Assembly: GCA_044463125.1 (NCBI GenBank)
Contig: JBIQMS010000006.1
Span: forward strand, 1-64,000
Reading direction: 5' to 3'
Origin: CAYMZZ01 sp044463125
GTDB taxonomy: Bacteria; Bacteroidota; Bacteroidia; Chitinophagales; Chitinophagaceae
Length of the DNA: 64,000 nucleotides
The translations under genes and the position numbers were made by a program. Below are positions 40,201 through 48,379 of this stretch, one piece after another. The stretch's first letter is position 1. Every line of letters begins with the position of its first letter. The notes under the pieces are model-generated. The model was not told where the DNA came from. It saw only the letters and a program-made list of their open reading frames with translations, and made no database searches.

Positions 40201-41301
40201 CTCACAATTTTCCATCCATTCTTCTTTCAACACTGCTCCCAGGCCGGGGGTGTCGGGGAGGGTAATATGTCCGCCCTTTCCGTATTGAATGCCTCCTTCC
40301 ACAGGATCTTCGGAAAACATGAGTGCGGTATCAAAATCGTAATGAATAATATTGGGGCTGCTGCAGGCGAAGTGTGCGAAAGCGGTCATGGCCAGCCTTG
40401 ATTCCATGAATGCGCCCACCTGCATTTTAATGCCGGCGGCTTCGGCCATCTTCACCATTTGATTGGCTTTCCAGATTCCGCCGGATTTACCCAGTTTAAT
40501 ATTAAACAAATCGCAGGCTGCGAGGCGGATAAGGCGTTCTGCATCGTGAGGGTCGCCACAGCTTTCGTCGGACATGATGGGGATGGGACTTTTTTCGCGA
40601 ACCATGGGCAGGTCGAGCACACCCCAACGTGGAATGGGTTCTTCGCAATGTTGAATCTGCATCGGCTCCAGCGCTTTCAGCGTGTTGATAGCTTCGTAAA
40701 GACTCCAGCCCTGGTTTGCATCAATACGGATGGGGATGTCGAAGCCAACAGCTTCCCGTATTTTTTGCATACGGATGATGTCGTCGGAGCCATTGGATCC
40801 CAGTTTTACTTTGATGGCGGGGAAACCTTGATCACGAATATTAAGGGCTGCTGCCGCCATGCGGTCGGCATCGCCCAGGCTCACCGTATAGTCGGTATGG
40901 ATATCACTTCTGCGCTCACCTCCCAGGAAAGCATAGAGTGGTTTTTCCGCAGCCTGTGCGGCCAGGTCGTGTAAGGCGATATCAAATGCGCTTTTGATGC
41001 TGTAGTTGCCATAGATTACCCGGTCCATATCCGCCACACGCTCCGATATGGCGAGTGCATCCTTTCCTTTGATGGCGCTGGCGAGGTAACCGCCAACAAC
41101 CATACCCGTGTCGGCACTTTCGCCACTGATGGTCATAAAGGGACTGCATTCTCCATATCCGATAAGCCCTTCGCGGGTATGAATCCGCACCATTACATTT
41201 TCGGCGGCCAGTATCGGACCCAACGAAATCACAAAGGGTTCTTTCAGGGGAATATGCAACTTGAAAAGATCAATCTGCGTTATGGTCAACGAATCAAACA
41301 T
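40180..41301 (-). CDS. enolase-superfamily dipeptide epimerase-like enzyme
   Basis: A 373-residue muconate-lactonizing-type enolase-superfamily enzyme. Residues for metal and proton transfer are visible: FPAIKVKLGSNG (two catalytic-side Lys), RIDANQGW (metal Asp), HCEEPIP (metal Glu), MSDESCGDP (metal Asp), NIKLGKSGGI (second Lys). The C-terminal YDFDTALMFSEDPVEGG resembles L-Ala-D/L-Glu and related dipeptide epimerases, which help recycle peptidoglycan peptides. Exact specificity is open. The last six residues come from repeat DNA. Confidence 0.82.
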   Translation of the reverse strand: MFDSLTITQIDLFKLHIPLKEPFVISLGPILAAENVMVRIHTREGLIGYGECSPFMTISGESADTGMVVGGYLASAIKGKDALAISERVADMDRVIYGNYSIKSAFDIALHDLAAQAAEKPLYAFLGGERRSDIHTDYTVSLGDADRMAAAALNIRDQGFPAIKVKLGSNGSDDIIRMQKIREAVGFDIPIRIDANQGWSLYEAINTLKALEPMQIQHCEEPIPRWGVLDLPMVREKSPIPIMSDESCGDPHDAERLIRLAACDLFNIKLGKSGGIWKANQMVKMAEAAGIKMQVGAFMESRLAMTAFAHFACSSPNIIHYDFDTALMFSEDPVEGGIQYGKGGHITLPDTPGLGAVLKEEWMENCENVLRYT

Positions 41302-41316
41302 GATATTTCTATTATA

Positions 41317-41973
41317 TTAGAAAATTACCCGCACTCCCAAACCCAGGTTTAGGGTGAGCGGAGTATAACCGGGATCCAACAGATAAGTGGATGGATAGGT
41401 AGATATGGGAATAAAACTTTTTGCTTCTGAAAAAACAAAGAGGTCGCCACCCACGGGAACTTCGAAGCCCAGACCCAGGTCGAGCGTAAGCCGGTTGAAA
41501 CGGCCGCGACCCGGCAAAACCGGGAGTGAATATAAAGTGGTGTCGATATTGGAACTTTGGGTATTATCCACGCGACCCATCAGCAGACCCAGGCCGGCAA
41601 TAGTATATACCGACCAACGATCTTCCGCCGCCCAGGCTCCCAGTATATATGGCTTCAGGCCGAGCGATATCTCGGTAAAGCGCAAGCGACCGTTGTTGTT
41701 AAAGTCAACCCGTTGCGGCAGTGTCGCCGGATCCTTGGCCGAAGCTTCCAGCTCATTGGTGAATTTGCCGGCCGCGAAATAGGAAATGCCTGCATATAGC
41801 GCCGGCGCGTTCCCTGTTTTCCATTCCCCACGAATGGATTGGCCAATGGTCCAAAACTCCTGTCCCGAAGAAAAATTGCGTTGCACTACAAATTCAGTAC
41901 CCAGGCTCATGCGCGTTTGCGCAAAAGCAAGGGAAGAGAGGAGGGAGAGGAGTATGGTGAGAGGAAGACGCAA
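41317..41973 (-). CDS. outer-membrane beta-barrel-like protein
   Basis: A 218-residue exported protein: signal peptide (1-19, ending AFAQ), then alternating hydrophobic/polar strands with aromatic residues (FWTIGQSIRGEW, WSVYTIAGLGLLMG, LDLGLGFEVPV) and a C-terminal LGVRVIF ending in Phe. This fits a small eight-strand barrel. No specific function. The start appears to be TTG at 41973, since no ATG precedes the signal peptide; that TTG lies in an AATTTG-type octad array. Confidence 0.7.
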   Translation of the reverse strand: MRLPLTILLSLLSSLAFAQTRMSLGTEFVVQRNFSSGQEFWTIGQSIRGEWKTGNAPALYAGISYFAAGKFTNELEASAKDPATLPQRVDFNNNGRLRFTEISLGLKPYILGAWAAEDRWSVYTIAGLGLLMGRVDNTQSSNIDTTLYSLPVLPGRGRFNRLTLDLGLGFEVPVGGDLFVFSEAKSFIPISTYPSTYLLDPGYTPLTLNLGLGVRVIF

Positions 41974-41998
41974 TTTGTTAATTCGGTGATTTGGTTAT
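41974..41998. repeat. octad array touching the barrel-protein start codon
   Basis: Three 8-nt units (AATTCGGT, GATTTGGT, TATTTGTA) abut the TTG start on the minus strand. Between here and 42072 nothing is recognised. Confidence 0.6.
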
Positions 41999-42072
41999 TT
42001 GTAGCAGATATAGATTTGCTTTATGTATTTATTGTTTTTTTTTATAAAGTGCAGCGGATTGGAGCTCTCGAT

Positions 42073-42108
42073 CTATCGTCGCGCCCGCCGCGGCGGGCGC
42101 GACGATAG
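42073..42108. repeat. 36-bp perfect palindrome
   Basis: Left arm CTATCGTCGCGCCCGCCG is followed without a spacer by its exact reverse complement. The GC-rich centre (CGCCGCGGCG) resembles the palindrome at 509-530. With no loop it could form a cruciform or act as a protein-binding site or terminator for flanking minus-strand genes. Confidence 0.85.
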
Positions 42109-42138
42109 GTTTAAAGAAAAAAATCCTCGCTCTTAACA

Positions 42139-42205
42139 GAACTCTCACGTCCCACATCTCACGATTCACGCCTCACGATTCACGCCTCACGTCTCACGCC
42201 TCACG
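42139..42205. repeat. YTCACGN heptad array
   Basis: About nine 7-nt units alternating CTCACGA / TTCACGC / CTCACGT run to within nine bases of the S46 peptidase stop codon (42214). They are the complement of the GTGAGKC flavour at 3111 and 22168. Confidence 0.8.
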
Positions 42206-42213
42206 TTCTCCGC

Positions 42214-44379
42214 TCATCGCACTATCTTCATTTCTTTAATCAAATGTCCAGCACCACCCAGTTTGTCGATGCACCACAATACATATCTTATATCCACACA
42301 AATTGTTCGGTTCAATTCCTTATCGTAGGCCAGCTTATGGCTGAGCGCTTCATAATTGCCATCGAATGCAAGGCCCATCAAATGCCCCTGGCCATTGATG
42401 ACGGGTGATCCGGAATTACCACCTGTAATATCGTTGCTGGTAATAAATCCGGTAATCAAATCTTTACGCACCGGATCTGCATAGATACCAAAATCTTTTT
42501 TACGAAAAAGCTCTACCTGTTTTTGGGGCAAGTCAAATTCGTAGTCGCCGGGCTGGTATTTTTCCAGCACCCCGCTGGCAGTGGTTACATAATCATACTT
42601 CACTGCATCGGCCGGGCGATAGGATTTCACGGCTCCATAACTCACCCGCATGGTAAACGTAGCATCCGGGTACATCATTTTTGCTTTTTCCGGATCCATT
42701 TCCATTATTCCTTTTAGAAGCAATCGGCCGAGGTCATTATTGCCCGCATAAAAGCGCTGATAAAATGGATAATACTTACTGTTGTAATTCACCAGAAAGC
42801 GACTTACAAAAGCAAATGCCGGATCGTTTTGCAGGGCCAGTCCTTCGGGATTGGCAATAAAATCGTTCCAGCGATCATCGTCGAGCAGGAAGGTTTTTTC
42901 GTAAATGTCGGCTGCCAGCTTCTGCCAGGTAGCATTGTCGTTTAATGCACCGTAGCTATTCCTGATGGCGCCAAAATAGCCGGTTGGGTGCTGATCTTTG
43001 GGAATGTCTTCATAAAACAGTTGGAGAATGGCGGCAAAGCTCCTTTGATCCGATGGGCGGTGAAAGCTTTTCAAGAAACGTTCCCGCTGCTGTTCGGCCT
43101 GCTTCACTGCATTTCTGAGATCAGCGGCCGTGCTGCTGGTTTTTACCAGGGCATTTTCCAGCGAAAGCAGGGTGGAAGCAAAACTCATCAGTTGGGTGCC
43201 CAGGATGCCTTCATTCATGTATTGCCGAAGCAGGGCATAGGGCTTCCAGTCTTTATAAAGCTTTTCCCAATCTGTAAACAGGTTGCGATATTCCGTTTTA
43301 TCTTTTGCCCATTCCCTGAACTGGTTTTCCAGTTTTCTTTTCTGACCGGCAATATCGTATTTCAGCAATTGTTTGGTTTCGCCTCCATAAAATTTCCAGT
43401 AGTTGGCCACGCCTGCATAAGTACTCGCCAGCTTCAACTTCACCTCCGGATCCTTTTTCATTTCAGCAAACATATTTTGCAGGCGTATATCGCGCAGCTT
43501 TACCAGTGCCGGGTTATTGATGCTGGTGGCGAGCTCAATACCATAGGAACTTTCGTAGCGGTTGGTGCTGCCGGGGTATCCCCAGATCATACTAAAGTCG
43601 CCTTCTTTCAGGGGGCGTAGCGATATGGGCAGAAACCATTTGGGTTTGAGCGGGATGTTGTTGGCTGCATAGGCTGCAGGCGCACCATCCGGAGCCGTGT
43701 ACACACGAAAGATGGAAAAATCGCCCGTATGACGTGGCCATTCCCAGTTGTCGGTATCGCCACCAAACTTGCCCACCGACTCTGGTGGTGCACCCACGAG
43801 GCGAACATCGCTGTAGCGCTGGTACACGAAGGCGATAAACTGATTGCCTTTGAAAAGCGGGCTCACTCTTGTTTCAATCTGCTTATCCTCGTCGCTCATT
43901 CGCTGATTGATACTGCTGATGACCGCGCTTTGTTTACGGATCCTGTCCATTCCGCTAAGGTTGCCGAGGGAGTCGAGTACTTCCTTTGTTACATCTTCCA
44001 CGCGCAACAGAAATTGTACAGAAAGGGTAGTGGGGATTTCATCGTTGCGGGTTTTTGCATAAAATCCATCGCGCAGGTAATTGTTTTGAAGGGTGCTGGC
44101 ATTGGCTATTACATCGTAACCGCAGTGGTGGTTGGTGAGCAGCATACCTTCAGCACTTACCATTTCTCCCGTGCAGCCACCACCAAAGATCACGATCGCG
44201 TCTTTTAGCGAGGCTTTGTTGATAGAATAAAGCTGTTCGGGTGTTAGCTTCAGTCCTTTTTTCACCATATCATTATACACTTGCTTACCCAGCAAAAAGG
44301 GCAGCCACATGCCTTCATCGGCAATGGCACGAATACTCACCGTGATGGTAAGGAGAACGAACAGGCAAAGCTTTTTCAT
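42214..44379 (-). CDS. S46 family dipeptidyl peptidase (DPP7/DPP11 type)
   Basis: A 721-residue periplasmic serine exopeptidase that removes dipeptides from oligopeptide N-termini. Signal peptide 1-20, then the chymotrypsin-like His85 in LTNHHCGYD, and the catalytic Ser in ITGGNSGSPVING (about 650). The residue in the specificity pocket segment GLAFDGNYEAL is Gly; DPP7-type enzymes (hydrophobic P1) have Gly and DPP11-type (acidic P1) have Arg there, so DPP7-like is more likely. Such enzymes supply peptides to asaccharolytic or peptide-using Bacteroidota. It lies 29 nt downstream of obg. Confidence 0.93.
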   Translation of the reverse strand: MKKLCLFVLLTITVSIRAIADEGMWLPFLLGKQVYNDMVKKGLKLTPEQLYSINKASLKDAIVIFGGGCTGEMVSAEGMLLTNHHCGYDVIANASTLQNNYLRDGFYAKTRNDEIPTTLSVQFLLRVEDVTKEVLDSLGNLSGMDRIRKQSAVISSINQRMSDEDKQIETRVSPLFKGNQFIAFVYQRYSDVRLVGAPPESVGKFGGDTDNWEWPRHTGDFSIFRVYTAPDGAPAAYAANNIPLKPKWFLPISLRPLKEGDFSMIWGYPGSTNRYESSYGIELATSINNPALVKLRDIRLQNMFAEMKKDPEVKLKLASTYAGVANYWKFYGGETKQLLKYDIAGQKRKLENQFREWAKDKTEYRNLFTDWEKLYKDWKPYALLRQYMNEGILGTQLMSFASTLLSLENALVKTSSTAADLRNAVKQAEQQRERFLKSFHRPSDQRSFAAILQLFYEDIPKDQHPTGYFGAIRNSYGALNDNATWQKLAADIYEKTFLLDDDRWNDFIANPEGLALQNDPAFAFVSRFLVNYNSKYYPFYQRFYAGNNDLGRLLLKGIMEMDPEKAKMMYPDATFTMRVSYGAVKSYRPADAVKYDYVTTASGVLEKYQPGDYEFDLPQKQVELFRKKDFGIYADPVRKDLITGFITSNDITGGNSGSPVINGQGHLMGLAFDGNYEALSHKLAYDKELNRTICVDIRYVLWCIDKLGGAGHLIKEMKIVR

Positions 44380-44408
44380 ACCGTCAATTTCAAAAATGGT
44401 TGTACAAA

Positions 44409-45404
44409 TTATTCTTCATTCAACACTTTCCAAAGCAGGTCTTTCAGTTCTACCAGCCCCTTTTGCGTGGCGGCCGATATGAATAAATGTGGTACTTCGG
44501 GCGGCAACTCTTTTTCAATGGCTTCCATCAGTTCCTTATCGAGCAAGTCGCTCTTGCTAACGGCTATCACGAACTGCTTATGCAGGAGTTCTGGATTGTA
44601 TTGTTCCAATTCATTGACGAGAATTTCAAATTCACGGCCATGGTCGCTGCTATCTGCGGGTATCAGGAAGAGCAGAATGGAGTTGCGTTCAATATGCCGC
44701 AGAAAACGATGGCCCAGGCCTTTTCCTTCCGAAGCACCTTCGATGATACCGGGCAAATCGGCTATGCAGAAGCTTTTACCGTCTCTGTATTCCACCATGC
44801 CCAGGTTGGGGGTGATGGTGGTAAAAGCGTAATCGGCAATCTTGGGTTTGGCGGCTGTAATAACGGAAAGCAGGGTCGATTTGCCAGCGTTGGGGAAACC
44901 TACCAGGCCCACATCGGCCAGCACTTTCAGCTCCAGTACCTTCCAGCCCTCAATTCCCGGCAGGCCAGGTTGTGAATGCTCGGGTGCCTGATTGGTGGAA
45001 GTAGCAAAATGGCTATTGCCCAGTCCACCTCTACCACCGGGCAGCCAAATAATTTCCTGGCCGTCTTCCAGTATTTCCGCCTCCACTTTTCCGGTTTCTT
45101 CATCGCGCGCTATCGTGCCCAGGGGTACTTCCAGCACAATGTCTTTACCGAAGCGACCGGTCTTATTATTACCGCTGCCACCTTCACCATTTTCGGCCAG
45201 CACGTTCTTATGATATCGCAGGTGAAGAAGGGTCCAAAGATTTCGGTTACCTTTTAAAATAATATGGCCGCCACGACCGCCATCGCCGCCATCGGGACCG
45301 CCCATGGCGGTGAATTTGTTCCGCATAAAGTGTTTACTGCCCGGCCCGCCATGACCACTGCGGCAGAATATGCGGATCTGGTCCACAAAATTGCTTTTCT
45401 CCAA
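44409..45404 (-). CDS. obgE: Obg family GTPase
   Basis: Obg GTPases assist 50S ribosome assembly and stress responses. The 331-residue protein has the Gly-rich Obg fold (1-157; GGPDGGDGGRGGHI, GGRGGLGN) and a GTPase domain with GFPNAGKSTLL, switch and DLPGIIEGA, and SKSDLL. The C-terminal OCT domain is absent, as in many Bacteroidota. The start is TTG at 45404, giving (M)EKSNFVDQIRIFCRSG; the family begins at this position. A TAGCTTTG element is 16 nt upstream. Confidence 0.95.
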   Translation of the reverse strand: MEKSNFVDQIRIFCRSGHGGPGSKHFMRNKFTAMGGPDGGDGGRGGHIILKGNRNLWTLLHLRYHKNVLAENGEGGSGNNKTGRFGKDIVLEVPLGTIARDEETGKVEAEILEDGQEIIWLPGGRGGLGNSHFATSTNQAPEHSQPGLPGIEGWKVLELKVLADVGLVGFPNAGKSTLLSVITAAKPKIADYAFTTITPNLGMVEYRDGKSFCIADLPGIIEGASEGKGLGHRFLRHIERNSILLFLIPADSSDHGREFEILVNELEQYNPELLHKQFVIAVSKSDLLDKELMEAIEKELPPEVPHLFISAATQKGLVELKDLLWKVLNEE

Positions 45405-45420
45405 ATCGGGAAATTTTGAG

Positions 45421-45428
45421 CAAAGCTA
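45421..45428 (-). promoter_or_regulatory. obg promoter -7 element
   Basis: On the minus strand TAGCTTTG matches TAnnTTTG exactly, in the 36-nt gap after the preceding Cys-rich gene, and ends 16 nt before the obg start. Obg is therefore likely to have its own promoter. Confidence 0.5.
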
Positions 45429-45440
45429 AGGATATGCTTC

Positions 45441-45785
45441 TCAATTGAGCTGAAAAGGAACGATCTCGCGCAGGTAATTAGCGCAGGAGTTGCAGGCTTC
45501 CTGACAAAGCAGGTAATCTTCTTCATCCTGTCCAAAAGCTGCACAGGCATCGGCGCATTGGCGGCAATAGAGTAGGCATTCCCATACTTTTTCACCCACC
45601 TGGTAGGGTTGATCGCTTACCAACTGCGATACCAGTGTAAAGCAACTGCGACCACAATCACCACAGGCCTGCAACAGGTTTTCACGGGGAAATTTTTTGT
45701 GCAGCTCGCTATGGATAGCCGATTCGCAAAGCAGCCAGGCTTTCATGCACACCCTGATATAGGGGTCAATTTGGTTTTGAATCAT
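45441..45785 (-). CDS. four-helix-bundle Cys-rich protein (Csp-like copper binding)
   Basis: A 114-residue helical protein with 11 Cys, several in C-x-x-C or C-x-x-x-C spacing along helices (ACGDCGRSC, CLLYCRQCADACAAF, CQEACNSCANYL). This is the pattern of the DUF326/Csp family, whose members load many Cu(I) ions inside a four-helix bundle. No signal peptide, so cytosolic. Its start overlaps the upstream small gene by 20 nt. Copper storage is inferred from the family. Confidence 0.85.
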   Translation of the reverse strand: MIQNQIDPYIRVCMKAWLLCESAIHSELHKKFPRENLLQACGDCGRSCFTLVSQLVSDQPYQVGEKVWECLLYCRQCADACAAFGQDEEDYLLCQEACNSCANYLREIVPFQLN

Positions 45786-46119
45786 GGTGTACCGGTTTTT
45801 TGTGCAGGGTTTCTACTTCCTTCATGAATTTGTCTACGCGGGCATCGGCATAGGGGCCATAAGCATCCACCAGGGTGCCCAGGGTGCCGTCGTGGGTTTC
45901 AATAGCGTACAGGATGGAATTGTCAGCAGGATCGCTGGCTCCTTCGAACCGATAGAAATTAACAAACTTAATATCGGAAGGTTTGTACAGTTTTTCAAGT
46001 TGGAGCGCCATTATTCCGTCTTCCGCCGCTTTAAAATCGATCGTATACCCCTCTTTCATCAATTTGGCGTGGCAGGAAGTAAGGGTTTTCATATCAGCAC
46101 TCGTGGCATTCTTCAGCAT
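45766..46119 (-). CDS. small conserved-type protein with wrong database name risk
   Basis: A 117-residue soluble protein beginning MLKNATSADMKTLTSCHAKL, with alternating helix and strand and a central LYKPSDIKFVNFYRFEGASDP. Similar Bacteroidota proteins are sometimes labelled phosphoribosylpyrophosphate synthetase, but no PRPP-synthetase motif or suitable length is present here. The ATG at 46119 is preferred; a longer frame begins at 46161. It overlaps the Cys-rich gene by 20 nt, so the two are translationally coupled, which suggests a shared role, perhaps in metal or redox stress. Confidence 0.65.
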   Translation of the reverse strand: MLKNATSADMKTLTSCHAKLMKEGYTIDFKAAEDGIMALQLEKLYKPSDIKFVNFYRFEGASDPADNSILYAIETHDGTLGTLVDAYGPYADARVDKFMKEVETLHKKPVHHDSKPN

Positions 46120-46355
46120 AATCTTTTTGGTTTTCGAATAGTAGCCCAAAGGCCTTGCCAAAGAATTTCCTGCGGATTGTCAACTGCTTACGGTGAATGA
46201 TGGGGAAAAGATTCCGCATGAGGCAGGGCAAAAAAACATCAGGGAAAAATGGATAAATGCAGGCTGGTTTTCCCGGGGATTCCTCAATAAGTCCGTAAAT
46301 TCATGCAGCCTGCAACAATAATTGCGCGGGCAAGTTGCCGTAAACCCAATCCTGC

Positions 46356-47792
46356 ATGCCATTATCCAGAGCCAAGATAAGATGGGGATACCTGATCGCC
46401 CTTTTGCTGATGCTGCTTTCATACGGCCTCATCTTTTTCATTATCCGGAAACTGGCTAATGAAACCAATTGGGTTACCCATTCCTATAATGTGATCCAGA
46501 AAATGGATCAGATAAAGGGCGATATTGCCGATGCCGAAACGGGCGTGCGCGGCTACCTGCTTACCAACGACTATCGCTATCTGAAACCATATAATGACGG
46601 GTCGCGCAATGTGCCCCAGAGTTTTGAGCAACTGAAAATACTTACCAAAGACAATAAGAAATACAGCAGAAGGCTCGATTCGCTGGGTCGGCTATTGCAG
46701 CGCAGACTTTTGTCACTATCTAATGCAGTAAAATCCTATCAGATGAATGGTTTCCAGGTAACACCGGAGTTGCTGGCACCCAGGCATGAAAATAAAACCA
46801 TGATGGATAGCATACGCCTGCTGCTATCGGAACTACAGGAGGAGGAAAATCAGGTGGCCAGTCGTCGCGATGGGAACCTGCAGGGCTTTTATAATACTAC
46901 CAGTATAATGACGGCAGTGTCGCTGTTGATTGCCCTGGTTACTATTGTGTATTCGGTTCTGATTTACAACCGGGAGAACAGGGCCAAGCTGCGCGCCATA
47001 GCCAATGCAAAATCCTACAGTACGCAACTGGAGGAAAGGGTGCAGGATTTGGATAGGGCGAACCGGGAACTGGAGGAGCTGCGAAGCATGGAAAAATTTG
47101 CTGCGACCGGTCGTATAGCGCGCACTATTGCACACGAAGTACGAAACCCGCTTACCAATATCGCGCTCGCGTCGGAACAGGTGAGAGAGCTTACGGATAA
47201 CAATGAGGAAAGTGATGTTTTACTCGACATGATAGGCCGAAATGTAAACCGCATCAATCAACTGGTTTCCGAATTGCTCAACTCTACCCGTTTTGGCCAG
47301 TTGGAATATTCGAGTGTGCAAATCAATGATTTGCTGGATGAAGCCCTGGAACTGGCGCAGGACAGGTTGGAGCTTAAGGAGATTGAACTGGAGAAATATT
47401 ATGCACAAGATATGTGTCATGTGTATGTGGACAAGGAAAAAATGAAAATCGCCCTGCTCAATATTATTGTGAATGCCCTGGAAGCCATGGAAAAGGGGAA
47501 AGGAAAACTCATTTTCCGAACAAGGGTGATGGATGATCGATGCCAGGTGCAGATCATAGATAACGGTGTGGGGATGGATGAAGAAACCCTGGCGCGCCTT
47601 TTTGAGCCTTATTTCACCAACAAGAAGAAAGGGAATGGGCTTGGGTTAACCAATACGCAAAACATCATTCTCAATCACAAAGGCAATATCCAGGTGAAAA
47701 GTAAACCTGGCGAAGGCACTACTTTTATTGTAACACTTAATTTAAATAAGGAGCCGGTGGAATGTGAGGAAAAATCTCCACAAAATGTGTAG
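46356..47792 (+). CDS. CHASE3-domain sensor histidine kinase
   Basis: A 478-residue membrane kinase: two membrane helices (about 10-33 and 185-207) flanking a CHASE3 extracytoplasmic domain (about 40-180, with AETGVRGYLLTND), a coiled coil (about 213-250), the H-box IAHEVRNPLTNIALASEQ, and a HATPase domain with NIIVNALEAME, DNGVGM, GNGLGLTN and GEGTTF. No HAMP domain is visible. A receiver protein is encoded convergently 21 nt away and a sigma-54 activator just beyond, so the three may form one signalling unit. Confidence 0.92.
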   Translation: MPLSRAKIRWGYLIALLLMLLSYGLIFFIIRKLANETNWVTHSYNVIQKMDQIKGDIADAETGVRGYLLTNDYRYLKPYNDGSRNVPQSFEQLKILTKDNKKYSRRLDSLGRLLQRRLLSLSNAVKSYQMNGFQVTPELLAPRHENKTMMDSIRLLLSELQEEENQVASRRDGNLQGFYNTTSIMTAVSLLIALVTIVYSVLIYNRENRAKLRAIANAKSYSTQLEERVQDLDRANRELEELRSMEKFAATGRIARTIAHEVRNPLTNIALASEQVRELTDNNEESDVLLDMIGRNVNRINQLVSELLNSTRFGQLEYSSVQINDLLDEALELAQDRLELKEIELEKYYAQDMCHVYVDKEKMKIALLNIIVNALEAMEKGKGKLIFRTRVMDDRCQVQIIDNGVGMDEETLARLFEPYFTNKKKGNGLGLTNTQNIILNHKGNIQVKSKPGEGTTFIVTLNLNKEPVECEEKSPQNV

Positions 47793-47813
47793 ATGATGAA
47801 TTAACAGAATGAA

Positions 47814-48233
47814 TCAGAGCTCAATCTTGTCGATGGTGCGTAGAATGATATCGCGGCTAAAAGGTTTGCTGATAAAAAAGTCCACGCCTTCGTTATAAGC
47901 TTTTTCCCGATCGTGAGCGGTATCGTGCGCGGTAATCATAATAACCTTACTGTTAGGGTACCGGCTCTTGAGCGTTCGTACATAGTCCATACCCATACCA
48001 TCGGAAAGATGGTTATCGAGAAAGATGACGGGTGGGGCGGCAGCTTTCAAAAAGCTGGTAGCATCGGCCAGGCTGGTTACATGATCTGCATGGATATTTC
48101 GCTGGCGCAAAATGCCCTTTAGCAAATAGCATATGTCCACTTCATCATCAATGATGAGCGCTTGGGTGATTAATTCGGTTTCCCTTCTCATTTGTACGGA
48201 AGGCTGTTGATATGTCTCACTATAACGATTCAC
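47814..48233 (-). CDS. single-domain response regulator
   Basis: A 139-residue receiver protein without an output domain. Asp pair in LIIDDEVDICYLL, phospho-acceptor Asp in IFLDNHLSDGMGMDYV (about 74), Thr in IMITAHDT and Lys in FFISKPFS. The N-terminal 20 residues look disordered; ATG 48191 is an alternative start. It may shuttle phosphate or modulate the neighbouring kinase. It is divergent from the sigma-54 activator. Confidence 0.88.
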   Translation of the reverse strand: MNRYSETYQQPSVQMRRETELITQALIIDDEVDICYLLKGILRQRNIHADHVTSLADATSFLKAAAPPVIFLDNHLSDGMGMDYVRTLKSRYPNSKVIMITAHDTAHDREKAYNEGVDFFISKPFSRDIILRTIDKIEL

Positions 48234-48379
48234 AACGTTGAGAAATGCTCAATTATTCTGCCAAAATGGAATGTATGAAGAAAATAGATAAAATGTTGAT
48301 CAATTTCGGCATGATTTGAGTATTTATAGCAACATAGGCGTTCAACAATCGGCATTATTCGAAACTTAAAAAGGCATTT

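Noticed and set aside
45766..46119. Annotation as phosphoribosylpyrophosphate synthetase
   Set aside because: The 117-residue protein has no PRPP-binding or ATP-binding motif and is about a third of the required length.
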